Assembly (NCBI GenBank): GCA_017619355.1
Contig: JAFZSO010000008.1
Coordinates: 28,201-92,200, forward strand
From: Muribaculaceae bacterium
GTDB taxonomy: Bacteria > Bacteroidota > Bacteroidia > Bacteroidales > Muribaculaceae
DNA: 64,000 bases
Direction: 5' to 3'
The notes under the pieces are model-generated. The model searched no databases. It had not been told where the DNA came from and saw only the letters and a program-made list of their open reading frames with translations. The number at the start of each line of letters is the position of its first letter. The stretch's first letter is position 1. Both the position numbers and the translations under genes were made by a program. Of the stretch, positions 1 to 7,759 are shown piece by piece.

Positions 1-2371
1 CGGTGAGCGGTGAGCGCAGCGACTTGCGGTCAGGAGCGCCTTGCAGTATCTTTGTGATTTTGAAAGCACCGCCTTCGCGCTTCACCTCAGCACCCAGCAA
101 GCCAGTCCTCTTGATGTCGGCTTTGATGTGGTCGCCACCGTCCACGTAAGCATGACCCACGGCGAGTTCGCTGATGAGGCCGCCTATCACATAAGTCAGG
201 TCAAGCCTGTTCTTCACCCAGGGCAGCAGAGCGGCATACTTGTCGTGCATCGCCTTCCAGTCCACACCTTGCATGTCCTTCAGGTAGAACCCGTCGCGAT
301 AGTTGCGCCAGGCTTCGTCATAAATCTGGCGCCACTCCTGCTCGTAGTTCACGTTCATCACCACATCGTCGAGTTTCACAGGGTCTTTCAGTTCCACCTT
401 GCCGCGGGGCAGGTCGGTGACAAACAGCTCACGGCCACGCATCAGCAAGGCTTTTTTCTTGTCGGGCGACACACGCATCCGCACCTTGGGCGCTATCAGC
501 TCGTCCTTCTGTTCCTCTATATTATAAATATGTGTACCGCCGTTGCCAAAGTACCACAGCAATTTGCCGTCGCAATAGAAGTTGCCATAGTGGTCAGCAG
601 CGACAGGCACTTTCACGATTCGGTCGCCTATGCCTTCCACATCCACACGGGTGGGTTGTGCCTTGGCCTCAGGTGCCTTCTTGTCGCCTTTCTTGTCGCC
701 GCCCTTGTTGTCGGGCTCGTTGGCAGGAGCCATTCCGGTAGCATCCTTGGGCATGAAGGGCGAGGGCGTGTCGGCTGCCAGCATCACCAGGTAGATGCCT
801 TCCTGGTTGCTGTAGGAGAAGTTCCACTCGATTTCACTGTAGGTGGGGTTGAAGTCTCTTCCCGAGGCAAATATCAGATACTTGCCGTCGGTACTGAACT
901 CAGGCGAATTCGAGTCATACCAAGCGTCGGTCACGGCATATTCTTTGCGGGCGTTGATGTCGTAGAGATACACCACATTGTGCTGATTGCGTGTGGCCTG
1001 GTAATAGGCAAGCCAGCGGCCGTCGGGCGAGAAGCGTGGTGTGGGGTAGGTGCCTATCGAGTCCTGACGCAGCATCACACTCGAGCGGGCTGCCACATCG
1101 AGCAGCATGATGCGGTTCTCGCGGTCGGTATATACAATCTGCTTGCTGTCGGGGCTCCATTCAAATCCCTGTATGCGCGTCGTGTTGTTGAAGGTGAGCT
1201 GTACGGCATTGCCTCCCTCGGCGGGACGCATCCACAGCTCCCACTCACCGGTCACATCGCTTGCATAGGCTATGTTCTTCCCGTCGGGGCTCCACTTGGC
1301 GTTGCGCTCGTGCACACCCGATGTGTGAGTGATGTTGCGTGTCACACCCTTCTTCGTGGGCATGTCAAACACCTCGCCGCGGGCCGTCAGGGCCATGCGG
1401 CTGCCGTCGGGCGACAGCGAAGCGTCGGTGATGAATTCTTTCACATTGCGCATCTCCTCACGGGCAAAGTTGTCCTCGCTGTTGAGCACCACCTCAATCT
1501 TGTGGCTCTGCTTGGTCTTGGGGTCAAGCCTGTACAGGTAGCCGCCGTTCTCAAAAACAATCATGCCGCCTCCGCAACTCGGGAACTTCACGTCATAGTC
1601 CTCAAAGTGCGTCACCTTCTGCGTGCTTCCGGTTACTGTGTTGTAAACAAACACATTCATCCGGTTGTCGCGGTCGCTGATGAAGTAGATTTCGTCGCCT
1701 ATCCACATGGGCGCGATGTCCTGTGCCACATTGTTGGTCACATTGCGCACCGTCTGGGCCTCAGTGTCCCAAATCCAAATGTCGTCGGCCATACCGCCCT
1801 TGTAGTATTTCCAGGTGCGGAACTCGCGGAACACGCGGTTGTAGGCCAGCTTCTTTCCATCGGGCGAATAGCTGCAGAAACCGCCTTCGGGCAGCGGCAG
1901 ACGAGTGCTCAGGCCGCCATCAATGGGGGCGTACCACAGTTGCCCGTCAAAGCTCTCGCTGATGCGGTTGCGGTAAATCACATTCTTCCCGTCGGGCGTC
2001 CAGGTCATGGCTATGTTGTTCGGACCCATGCGGTCGCCCCAGTCGTCACGTTCGTTGTTGCCTGTGTAGGTGATGCGACGAGGTTTGCCGCCGCCAGCGG
2101 GTATCACATACACCTCGGTGTTGCCGTCATACTGGCCGGTGAATGCTATCTGGTTGCCATCGGGCGAATAGCGCGCAAAGGCTTCGTAGCCCTTGTGCGA
2201 TGTCAGTTTTTGGGCTGTTCCTCCCGAGATGGGCACTCGATAAATGTCGCCTGCGTAGGAAAACGCTACGTCAATGCCGTTGGTGGCGGGGAAGCGCAGC
2301 AGTCTTCCCTCTTCAGCTTGTGCAGTGGCAAGTGTTGCAGTTATTGCCACCGTTAAAATCCATTTTTTCAT
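1..2371 (-). CDS. Tricorn-type S41 protease, 3' part missing at window edge
   Basis: A frame open from an ATG at 2371 to the left edge (about 790 codons, no stop) encodes a secreted protein. The signal peptide is MKKWILTVAITATLATAQA. It is followed by two beta-propeller regions with many SPDG-type blades (YSPDGNQIAF, WTPDGKNVIY, FSPDGRWLAY), a Lys-rich linker near residues 545-565, a helical region with EQEWRQIYDEAWRNY near 665, and the start of a PDZ domain (KITKILQGAPD) at the edge. This order matches tricorn protease homologues of about 1050-1100 residues, which trim peptides with an S41 serine protease domain. That catalytic domain lies outside the window, so activity cannot be judged. 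The gene starts 24 bases after the glycosidase gene stop and is probably co-transcribed with it. Confidence 0.9.
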   Translation of the reverse strand, partial: MKKWILTVAITATLATAQAEEGRLLRFPATNGIDVAFSYAGDIYRVPISGGTAQKLTSHKGYEAFARYSPDGNQIAFTGQYDGNTEVYVIPAGGGKPRRITYTGNNERDDWGDRMGPNNIAMTWTPDGKNVIYRNRISESFDGQLWYAPIDGGLSTRLPLPEGGFCSYSPDGKKLAYNRVFREFRTWKYYKGGMADDIWIWDTEAQTVRNVTNNVAQDIAPMWIGDEIYFISDRDNRMNVFVYNTVTGSTQKVTHFEDYDVKFPSCGGGMIVFENGGYLYRLDPKTKQSHKIEVVLNSEDNFAREEMRNVKEFITDASLSPDGSRMALTARGEVFDMPTKKGVTRNITHTSGVHERNAKWSPDGKNIAYASDVTGEWELWMRPAEGGNAVQLTFNNTTRIQGFEWSPDSKQIVYTDRENRIMLLDVAARSSVMLRQDSIGTYPTPRFSPDGRWLAYYQATRNQHNVVYLYDINARKEYAVTDAWYDSNSPEFSTDGKYLIFASGRDFNPTYSEIEWNFSYSNQEGIYLVMLAADTPSPFMPKDATGMAPANEPDNKGGDKKGDKKAPEAKAQPTRVDVEGIGDRIVKVPVAADHYGNFYCDGKLLWYFGNGGTHIYNIEEQKDELIAPKVRMRVSPDKKKALLMRGRELFVTDLPRGKVELKDPVKLDDVVMNVNYEQEWRQIYDEAWRNYRDGFYLKDMQGVDWKAMHDKYAALLPWVKNRLDLTYVIGGLISELAVGHAYVDGGDHIKADIKRTGLLGAEVKREGGAFKITKILQGAPDRKSLRSPLT

Positions 2372-2395
2372 CAGTTGTTGGTTTAGTTATGGTTG

Positions 2396-5020
2396 TTATT
2401 TTTTGATTAATCGCAAATAGTCGAGCATGACGGGCACATCGCTGCCAACACCCGGCTCGCAAGTGATTTCTATGTCGTTTCGCCCTTGCAGCAGGTCAAC
2501 ACGCACCATGTTGGTCATGCCTTTGCGGCGCCACTCGTCAAGGCCCAGTGCGGGCATCACCAGGGTGCCTTGGCGGTGTGTGTTCACAATCACCTTGCGT
2601 GCCGCGCATGTGCCGGTCGACGACACATTGCCGTTACCGTTGGCATATCTCACATCCATCATGTAGGTGCCGGGTTCATCCACAATGGCTTGAATCACGA
2701 TGTTGGTGTTGATGCCTCGGCCCGATTCCACACAGGTGGCACCAGTTCCGCTTCCCGCCCAGGGCGCGAAGTGGAAGATGCGGCCCATGGGCGCATACAG
2801 GAACGGGTTCGACACATAGCCCATGGAGTATTTGCCTGTGGCAAGCACGGCGCGCACGCTGAATCGCTCTCCGTCAACATGCGTGTCAAAGGTTGTGTCG
2901 CTCAATGAGTAGCTCAGTTCGCCATTAATCACGCGGCGATAATTCAGTCGTGAATCATAGTTCTCAATGCGGGCCACACCATTGCGCCACGACAGTTCGG
3001 GCGTAGGGGGCAGGCTGAACGACGAGTCGCTCACGGTGATTTCCTGCAGGGCGCGGTTATTGTTGCACATGGTGATGTGAACCGTGTGATGTCCGGTCAG
3101 CGTCGACGGAATAAAATTGTCGTGGCTCGACACACCGTCAACCTTAATCGACTCGATGTCGTTCCCCGTTCCTTCTATCGTGATGTCAAGCACGGCACGC
3201 CTGTATTTGAACCCTTTGATTTCCTTTGTCCCTTTCAGAAACACCGGGATGAACGGGTTCAACTCTATGCCGTTGGGCAAGAAGGTGATGCCTGCATACA
3301 CCCTGAACACCATCGAGGCATTGGCTGCGGCTGCTCCCAGGCTGCCGTCGCCTTCATCCTGCGTCTCGCCAGTGTAGGCGTTGCACCACGATTTGTAGGA
3401 GCAGTACAAGGCAGGAAGCCGGTAAAGAGCGCCGAGACCACGACGCAGACTGTGCTCGTTGCCCGTCTTGGCAGCGGCAATGTTCCAGAAAGCCTGAATC
3501 ATGGGGAACGACAGTTCGCTCTGGTTCAGCATCCCGCCACTGCTGTAGTGCGGGCTGGTCACCGTCACGCCGTAGGGCGCCAGCGGGGTCTTCATGATCA
3601 GGTTCTCGGCACGGTCGTCGTTCGCAATGTTCCACAGCACGCACAGGGCTTGACCCAGGTTGTCGATGCACGGCGATTGGATAGGGTAGGCGGGCAGATA
3701 GGTGTACTGGCTGTAGTAGCCCTTGCGTTCGTTCCAGAATTTCTCGTTAATGGCGTCGCGCATCTCCATCACCAGCGGGCCAAATTCGCTCTCGATGCCC
3801 AGCTCATCGCACATGTCGTTCAGTATCTCGAACGCATGGGCATATTGCGCGTTGTTGGTCAGCGACATCGATTCATAGATGTGTGTCAGCTGCATCCACG
3901 AGGGGTAATACAGGTTGCCCGTCAGCGAGTACCAGGTGCCGCCATGCATCAGTCGCTCATATTCGTCAAAGTTGGTTTCATAGTCCTGTTCTATCGAATT
4001 CAGCACCACATCATAGGCATAGCGCAGCCACTCCTTGTTTCCCGTCACGCAATAGGTCTCCCAGGCGGCCGAGGCCCACGAGATGTCGTCCGACACGATG
4101 GGCCACAGTTCTCCTTTGCTGTCATGGCTGATGCGCCCGTCTTTCACCACCTGCTTCAGACTCTTCATGGCAGCATCAGGGTCAAGGCAGGCGAGCGACA
4201 GGGTGATGGGGTAGGTGATGTCGTTCACGCTCGAGTTCCGTTTCACGTAGTTTCCGTTCACCTTATTGGTATGAATAGTGCCGATGGCCATGTTGTAGAG
4301 CGCATCCACCAGCGTGGCGCCGGTGTGCACCGCAGGATACCCCTTTGGCGTGTCCTTGATTTGCCACCGCTTCTTGCTCTTCACGGCAGTTGGATGGCTG
4401 CCCAGCACTATGGGCAGTTCATATATGCCTTTTTCGGTGCCGGGTTTCAGTTTCAGTTCCTCATGTTCTCCAAGGGTCTTGTAGTCTTGAGAGTAGGCGG
4501 GATCATCAATCACCACCCACACGCCGTTGAACGAGTCGGCATATATCGTGTCTCTTGTAGCTGTCACGAAGTAGCCCAGTGCCTGTAGCGAGTCTTCCTG
4601 TGCGCGCAGGTCAACCTGCAGGATCACCTTTTTGCCATCTTTCTCGGTGTGAAGTGTTTTCGACACACCTCTCGACGCATCTGCAACGCCTGCCACAATG
4701 CGCACCGTGTCGTTTTGAACCGGCACGTAATGGTAACTGCCCGACGGCAGTTCGTTGTCATGGGCATTGAAGGCAAGTTTGAAGGCCACTTGAGCCGGGA
4801 TTTCTATATCCCTTTCTGAGGGCTCAAAGTTGCTCTCGATCTGCATGTCCGACAATGCTCTCGACACATAGCGGCCCTGAACCACACTGTCGGCGGTCAC
4901 CACATATCGGTCGGTCTGGGCAATCACGTCGTTGCTCATTGTGTCGCCCTGCGAACATGAACACAACACAATCAGCAGCACACATGAGCACAAATGCTTC
5001 AATGGCTCCAACTTCAACAT
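2396..5020 (-). CDS. Six-hairpin glycosidase lipoprotein with C-terminal carbohydrate-binding module
   Basis: The 874-residue protein begins with a lipoprotein signal (MLKLEPLKHLCSCVLLIVLCSC, lipobox VLCSC), so it is probably a surface or periplasmic lipoprotein. Residues about 230-620 look like an (alpha/alpha)6 barrel of the six-hairpin (MGH1/GH63/GH78-like) type: NDITYPITLSLACLDP, ELWPIVSDDISWASAAWE, and YPSWMQLTHIYESMSL. The last 120 residues, with YMMDVRYANGNG and DYLRLIKK, resemble a CBM6/CBM35 module. The substrate is not predictable from sequence. The start at 5020 is preferred over an ATG at 5092 because the lipoprotein signal begins there and a near-consensus -7 box (TTAATTTG, 5048-5055) lies between the two. 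It precedes the tricorn-type gene in the same orientation. Confidence 0.75.
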   Translation of the reverse strand: MLKLEPLKHLCSCVLLIVLCSCSQGDTMSNDVIAQTDRYVVTADSVVQGRYVSRALSDMQIESNFEPSERDIEIPAQVAFKLAFNAHDNELPSGSYHYVPVQNDTVRIVAGVADASRGVSKTLHTEKDGKKVILQVDLRAQEDSLQALGYFVTATRDTIYADSFNGVWVVIDDPAYSQDYKTLGEHEELKLKPGTEKGIYELPIVLGSHPTAVKSKKRWQIKDTPKGYPAVHTGATLVDALYNMAIGTIHTNKVNGNYVKRNSSVNDITYPITLSLACLDPDAAMKSLKQVVKDGRISHDSKGELWPIVSDDISWASAAWETYCVTGNKEWLRYAYDVVLNSIEQDYETNFDEYERLMHGGTWYSLTGNLYYPSWMQLTHIYESMSLTNNAQYAHAFEILNDMCDELGIESEFGPLVMEMRDAINEKFWNERKGYYSQYTYLPAYPIQSPCIDNLGQALCVLWNIANDDRAENLIMKTPLAPYGVTVTSPHYSSGGMLNQSELSFPMIQAFWNIAAAKTGNEHSLRRGLGALYRLPALYCSYKSWCNAYTGETQDEGDGSLGAAAANASMVFRVYAGITFLPNGIELNPFIPVFLKGTKEIKGFKYRRAVLDITIEGTGNDIESIKVDGVSSHDNFIPSTLTGHHTVHITMCNNNRALQEITVSDSSFSLPPTPELSWRNGVARIENYDSRLNYRRVINGELSYSLSDTTFDTHVDGERFSVRAVLATGKYSMGYVSNPFLYAPMGRIFHFAPWAGSGTGATCVESGRGINTNIVIQAIVDEPGTYMMDVRYANGNGNVSSTGTCAARKVIVNTHRQGTLVMPALGLDEWRRKGMTNMVRVDLLQGRNDIEITCEPGVGSDVPVMLDYLRLIKK

Positions 5021-5270
5021 TATCGTCGTCCTTTTTTCTTGATTGTGCAAATTAACGAAAAAAAAACTTCTTTTTAAAGCGTTTTTCTCCATTATCCGAA
5101 AAAAAATAGCATAAAATTTTGTATTTTCATAAATATTACCGAAATTTGCACCAACTCAATGAGATTTTTATAACAGAACGGAACTACTGTTTTCAGTCGT
5201 TAATCCGTTCCATTATAATAAAGGTTTAACCCTAATACCTCATTTTATTCATACTATTTTTCCTAGGGTG

Positions 5271-5297
5271 ACGCGTCGGGAGACGCGTTGCTTTTTT
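5271..5297 (+). terminator. Orphan Rho-independent terminator
   Basis: A 7-bp stem ACGCGTC/GACGCGT with a GGGA loop is followed by TGCTTTTTT. No plus-strand gene ends upstream: the nearest upstream gene runs the other way. It may insulate the regulator gene from readthrough or end a short untranslated RNA. The rest of the 370-base gap (5021-5390) is AT-rich with no other gene seen. Confidence 0.55.
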
Positions 5298-5362
5298 CTC
5301 CACCTCCACTCCATTTTCCGAAATTTTTGTGCGATGCTAAACACATTTATATAATATTTTGT

Positions 5363-5370
5363 TATCTTTG
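5363..5370 (+). promoter_or_regulatory. -7 promoter box for the TPR regulator gene
   Basis: TATCTTTG matches the Bacteroidetes -7 consensus TAnnTTTG, 20 bases before the ATG at 5391. No clear -33 TTG lies 19-21 bases upstream, so an activator may be needed. Confidence 0.55.
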
Positions 5371-5390
5371 TAGCACAACACTCTTTTTCA

Positions 5391-7121
5391 ATGAAACGCT
5401 TATCGGTAATATTGCTGTTGATTCCGGTGTTTGCGGCCCTGTTGTGGGGTTGTGGGGGCAGTCATGATGCGCGCGTCGTGGCGGTGCTCGACCGCGCCGA
5501 CTCGCTGCTGCTCACCAGCGATCCCGCCTTGCACGACAGCGTGCGCCAAGAGCTCGAAGTACTCGACACCGCTCGTGCATTGCGCACCGACGAGATGCTG
5601 CGTGCCCGCCACGCCCTGCTGCTCGTGCAGGCCCGCTACAAGTGCTACGCTACCATACCCGCCGACAGCGCCCTTATCGACACCGCCTACCGCTACTATG
5701 CCGACCATCACAGTGGCTCGGCCAATCATGAGCGTTACACCCGCTCGCTTATCTACCAGGGTGCCGTCGCCGAAGAGCTCGGCCACCCCCAGCAAGCCCT
5801 GCAATGGTACCTCGAAGCCGAACAGACCGCCGACCCCAACGACCACTTTAACCTCGGCTTCACCAACCTCCGCATCGCTGAACTTTATGAAGGCGAGTAT
5901 GTCACAGATTCAACTAGTTTGAAACGACTCAAACAAGCCCTATCACACTTTCAAGTTACAGGTGACACTTATTATCAGGCAGTATGCCTCACGGACATAG
6001 GCGGACTGTATCGCACCCACAATAACGACAGTGCCATGAACTACCTTCAACATGCCATCGGCTTCTCCAAAGAACATGGGCTCACCTATAATTATTATGA
6101 GGCATTAGACAATCTTTGTGGACTCTATTATTATATGGAGGACTATACCAAGTCAAAGGATTTTGCTATAAAGTTATATCAGGAGAGTCAATCTGATTAT
6201 GATGGTACGAGATTTCTTTTTTTTGGCATCAGGTCCTTTGCTAAACTTGGCATGATAGATTCGGCTGAATATTACCTGAAACAGCTGTCTCCACCACAAA
6301 CACAGGTTGACACCATGTTGTATCATAAGACGCTTTCTGTTATTGCTGAATCGAAGAATGACTATAAGTCGGGCATCGCAAACTATAGAAAATCGAACGA
6401 AGTGGCGGATACAATCATGCTTCAGTCAAATGCTGCATTATTAAAAAATACTGAGCATCAATACCACACAAATCAGTTAAAAACAGAAACAAAAATAGTC
6501 AAGGGAAAAGTTTGGCTGTTATGGATGATTATAGCTCTTGTAGTTCTTATTGCTTGTTATATTGCTTATAAGTTTATTAAAGCAAGAAACCTCATGCACC
6601 AACTAGATGAAGAAAACAAGGAAATTACTAAGGCTTTAGCTGAACTTCAAGAAAAGGCTAATAGAATGGAGCAAAGAATAAATGAAGGAGAAATTATCAA
6701 TTCTTCAGTAGCAAGCGTTATTGAGTGCGAAATGGCCGTTCTCACCGAACTTTCTCAAAAACTATCCTATCCGAGAAGAATGTCACTGAAAGCAGTTTTG
6801 TTTTCAAAGGGAATCTCTACAAAGCTTTCATTGAAACCTTTAAGCTTAGATTTTTGGAAAGATTTGTTGCAGTTGGCCGACATAAAGACCAATGGACTTA
6901 TTTCGCATTTGAATGATAATTATGAATGTAAGACTAAGGATTTGCGGTTTATAGCTCTTGTCTCGTTAGGTTTTTCCAATCAAATGATTCAGCAATGCCT
7001 TGACTATACAAGCATCAAAACAGTGAGTATCTATAAAAGCAATATAATCAAAAATATCACAGGCGAACCAATGACACTTAACTTATATATAGAAAACCAC
7101 ATGAAAAACAACAAAAACTAA
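5391..7121 (+). CDS. Membrane-anchored TPR protein with C-terminal HTH-like region, putative regulator
   Basis: This 576-residue protein starts with a lipoprotein-like signal (LIPVFAALLWGC) and continues with tetratricopeptide-type helical repeats to about residue 360. One membrane helix (about 374-396, WLLWMIIALVVLIACYIAY) is followed by a coiled coil (395-430) and a C-terminal region with DLRFIALVSLGFSNQMIQQCL. That last segment aligns by eye with the LuxR-like DNA-binding end of Bacteroidetes TPR regulators (DLR-LIRLG-S--EIA), though it is divergent. The likely role is sensing on the periplasmic side and regulating the downstream secreted-protein genes. Codon use changes sharply near 5885: the first 500 bases are rich in GCC and CTC codons, the rest is AT-rich like the genes after it. 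Confidence 0.7.
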   Translation: MKRLSVILLLIPVFAALLWGCGGSHDARVVAVLDRADSLLLTSDPALHDSVRQELEVLDTARALRTDEMLRARHALLLVQARYKCYATIPADSALIDTAYRYYADHHSGSANHERYTRSLIYQGAVAEELGHPQQALQWYLEAEQTADPNDHFNLGFTNLRIAELYEGEYVTDSTSLKRLKQALSHFQVTGDTYYQAVCLTDIGGLYRTHNNDSAMNYLQHAIGFSKEHGLTYNYYEALDNLCGLYYYMEDYTKSKDFAIKLYQESQSDYDGTRFLFFGIRSFAKLGMIDSAEYYLKQLSPPQTQVDTMLYHKTLSVIAESKNDYKSGIANYRKSNEVADTIMLQSNAALLKNTEHQYHTNQLKTETKIVKGKVWLLWMIIALVVLIACYIAYKFIKARNLMHQLDEENKEITKALAELQEKANRMEQRINEGEIINSSVASVIECEMAVLTELSQKLSYPRRMSLKAVLFSKGISTKLSLKPLSLDFWKDLLQLADIKTNGLISHLNDNYECKTKDLRFIALVSLGFSNQMIQQCLDYTSIKTVSIYKSNIIKNITGEPMTLNLYIENHMKNNKN

Positions 7122-7266
7122 TGGTTTTCAGTAAAAAGGATAAATATGTTCATTCTAATAAGTCAATAAGTTGATTTTAGGGGTCATAGCATTAAATAAT
7201 TAACCTTATTAATTATTATCAATCTGAAAATCAGGAAAATACGCATCAAAAAATTAACCTCAAAAA

Positions 7267-7299
7267 TTTGCATGAGTGAAATGGTCTGTAGTAATTTTG
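7267..7299 (+). promoter_or_regulatory. Promoter of the DUF3244 gene
   Basis: TTTG (7267-7270), 21 bases, then TAATTTTG (7292-7299) fits the Bacteroidetes -33/-7 consensus. The expected start lies about 23 bases before the ATG at 7330. It probably drives the three secreted-protein genes that follow, since neither later spacer holds a recognisable box. Confidence 0.75.
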
Positions 7300-7329
7300 C
7301 GTTGAAAACAACTACAAATTATTACAACT

Positions 7330-7695
7330 ATGGGAAAAAAATTGATTTTAGTAATCGCTTTTCTATCTATTTTTTCATCGCTTTATGCTGATGAAAGAGA
7401 TTATACTCAGCAACAAATTGAAATAATAGACAAAAAGCACCACTTAGAATGGAACATCCCGGCCGATATGCCTGACGTGTATTACAACAGTGAATTAGGC
7501 GTAATCACTATTGTAGACTACGTCAACGTGACCTATTATGTAACCATTTACGATGACTGGTGGAACGCCGTCATCACCGATACCAAAGTGGGCGGCGGAA
7601 CTATCGACGTCTCCTCCCTCTCTACCGGCGACTATGTTATCGACATCACCACCTCCTGGAACAACCAGTACGAAGGCGAGTTTACCGTGCCCTGA
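7330..7695 (+). CDS. DUF3244 family secreted protein
   Basis: A 121-residue protein with a signal peptide (MGKKLILVIAFLSIFSSLYA) and a small all-beta domain: ELGVITIVDYVNVTYYVTIYD, then GTIDVSSLSTGDYVIDITT. The pattern of short strands ending in a GDYxIxI strand is typical of DUF3244, an Ig-like fold found in Bacteroidetes secreted proteins and often close to cysteine proteases of the C10/C13 type, where relatives act as inhibitors or propeptides. The position directly before a C13-fold gene fits that habit. An inhibitory or chaperone role is inference. It has its own promoter, and 64 bases separate it from the next gene. Confidence 0.7.
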   Translation: MGKKLILVIAFLSIFSSLYADERDYTQQQIEIIDKKHHLEWNIPADMPDVYYNSELGVITIVDYVNVTYYVTIYDDWWNAVITDTKVGGGTIDVSSLSTGDYVIDITTSWNNQYEGEFTVP

Positions 7696-7759
7696 TACCT
7701 TCTGTAAAAAGAAACCTAAATAAACATTATTCATAAATCGTTTTTTAAACAACAATCCT

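Noticed and set aside
41-2356. Long plus-strand open frame (771 codons)
   Set aside because: It is the shadow of the tricorn-type gene on the minus strand, whose translation shows a signal peptide and propeller motifs; the plus-strand product is His/Val-rich and resembles nothing.
3077-4588. Plus-strand open frame of 503 codons
   Set aside because: Antisense shadow of the glycosidase gene; no start context and atypical composition.
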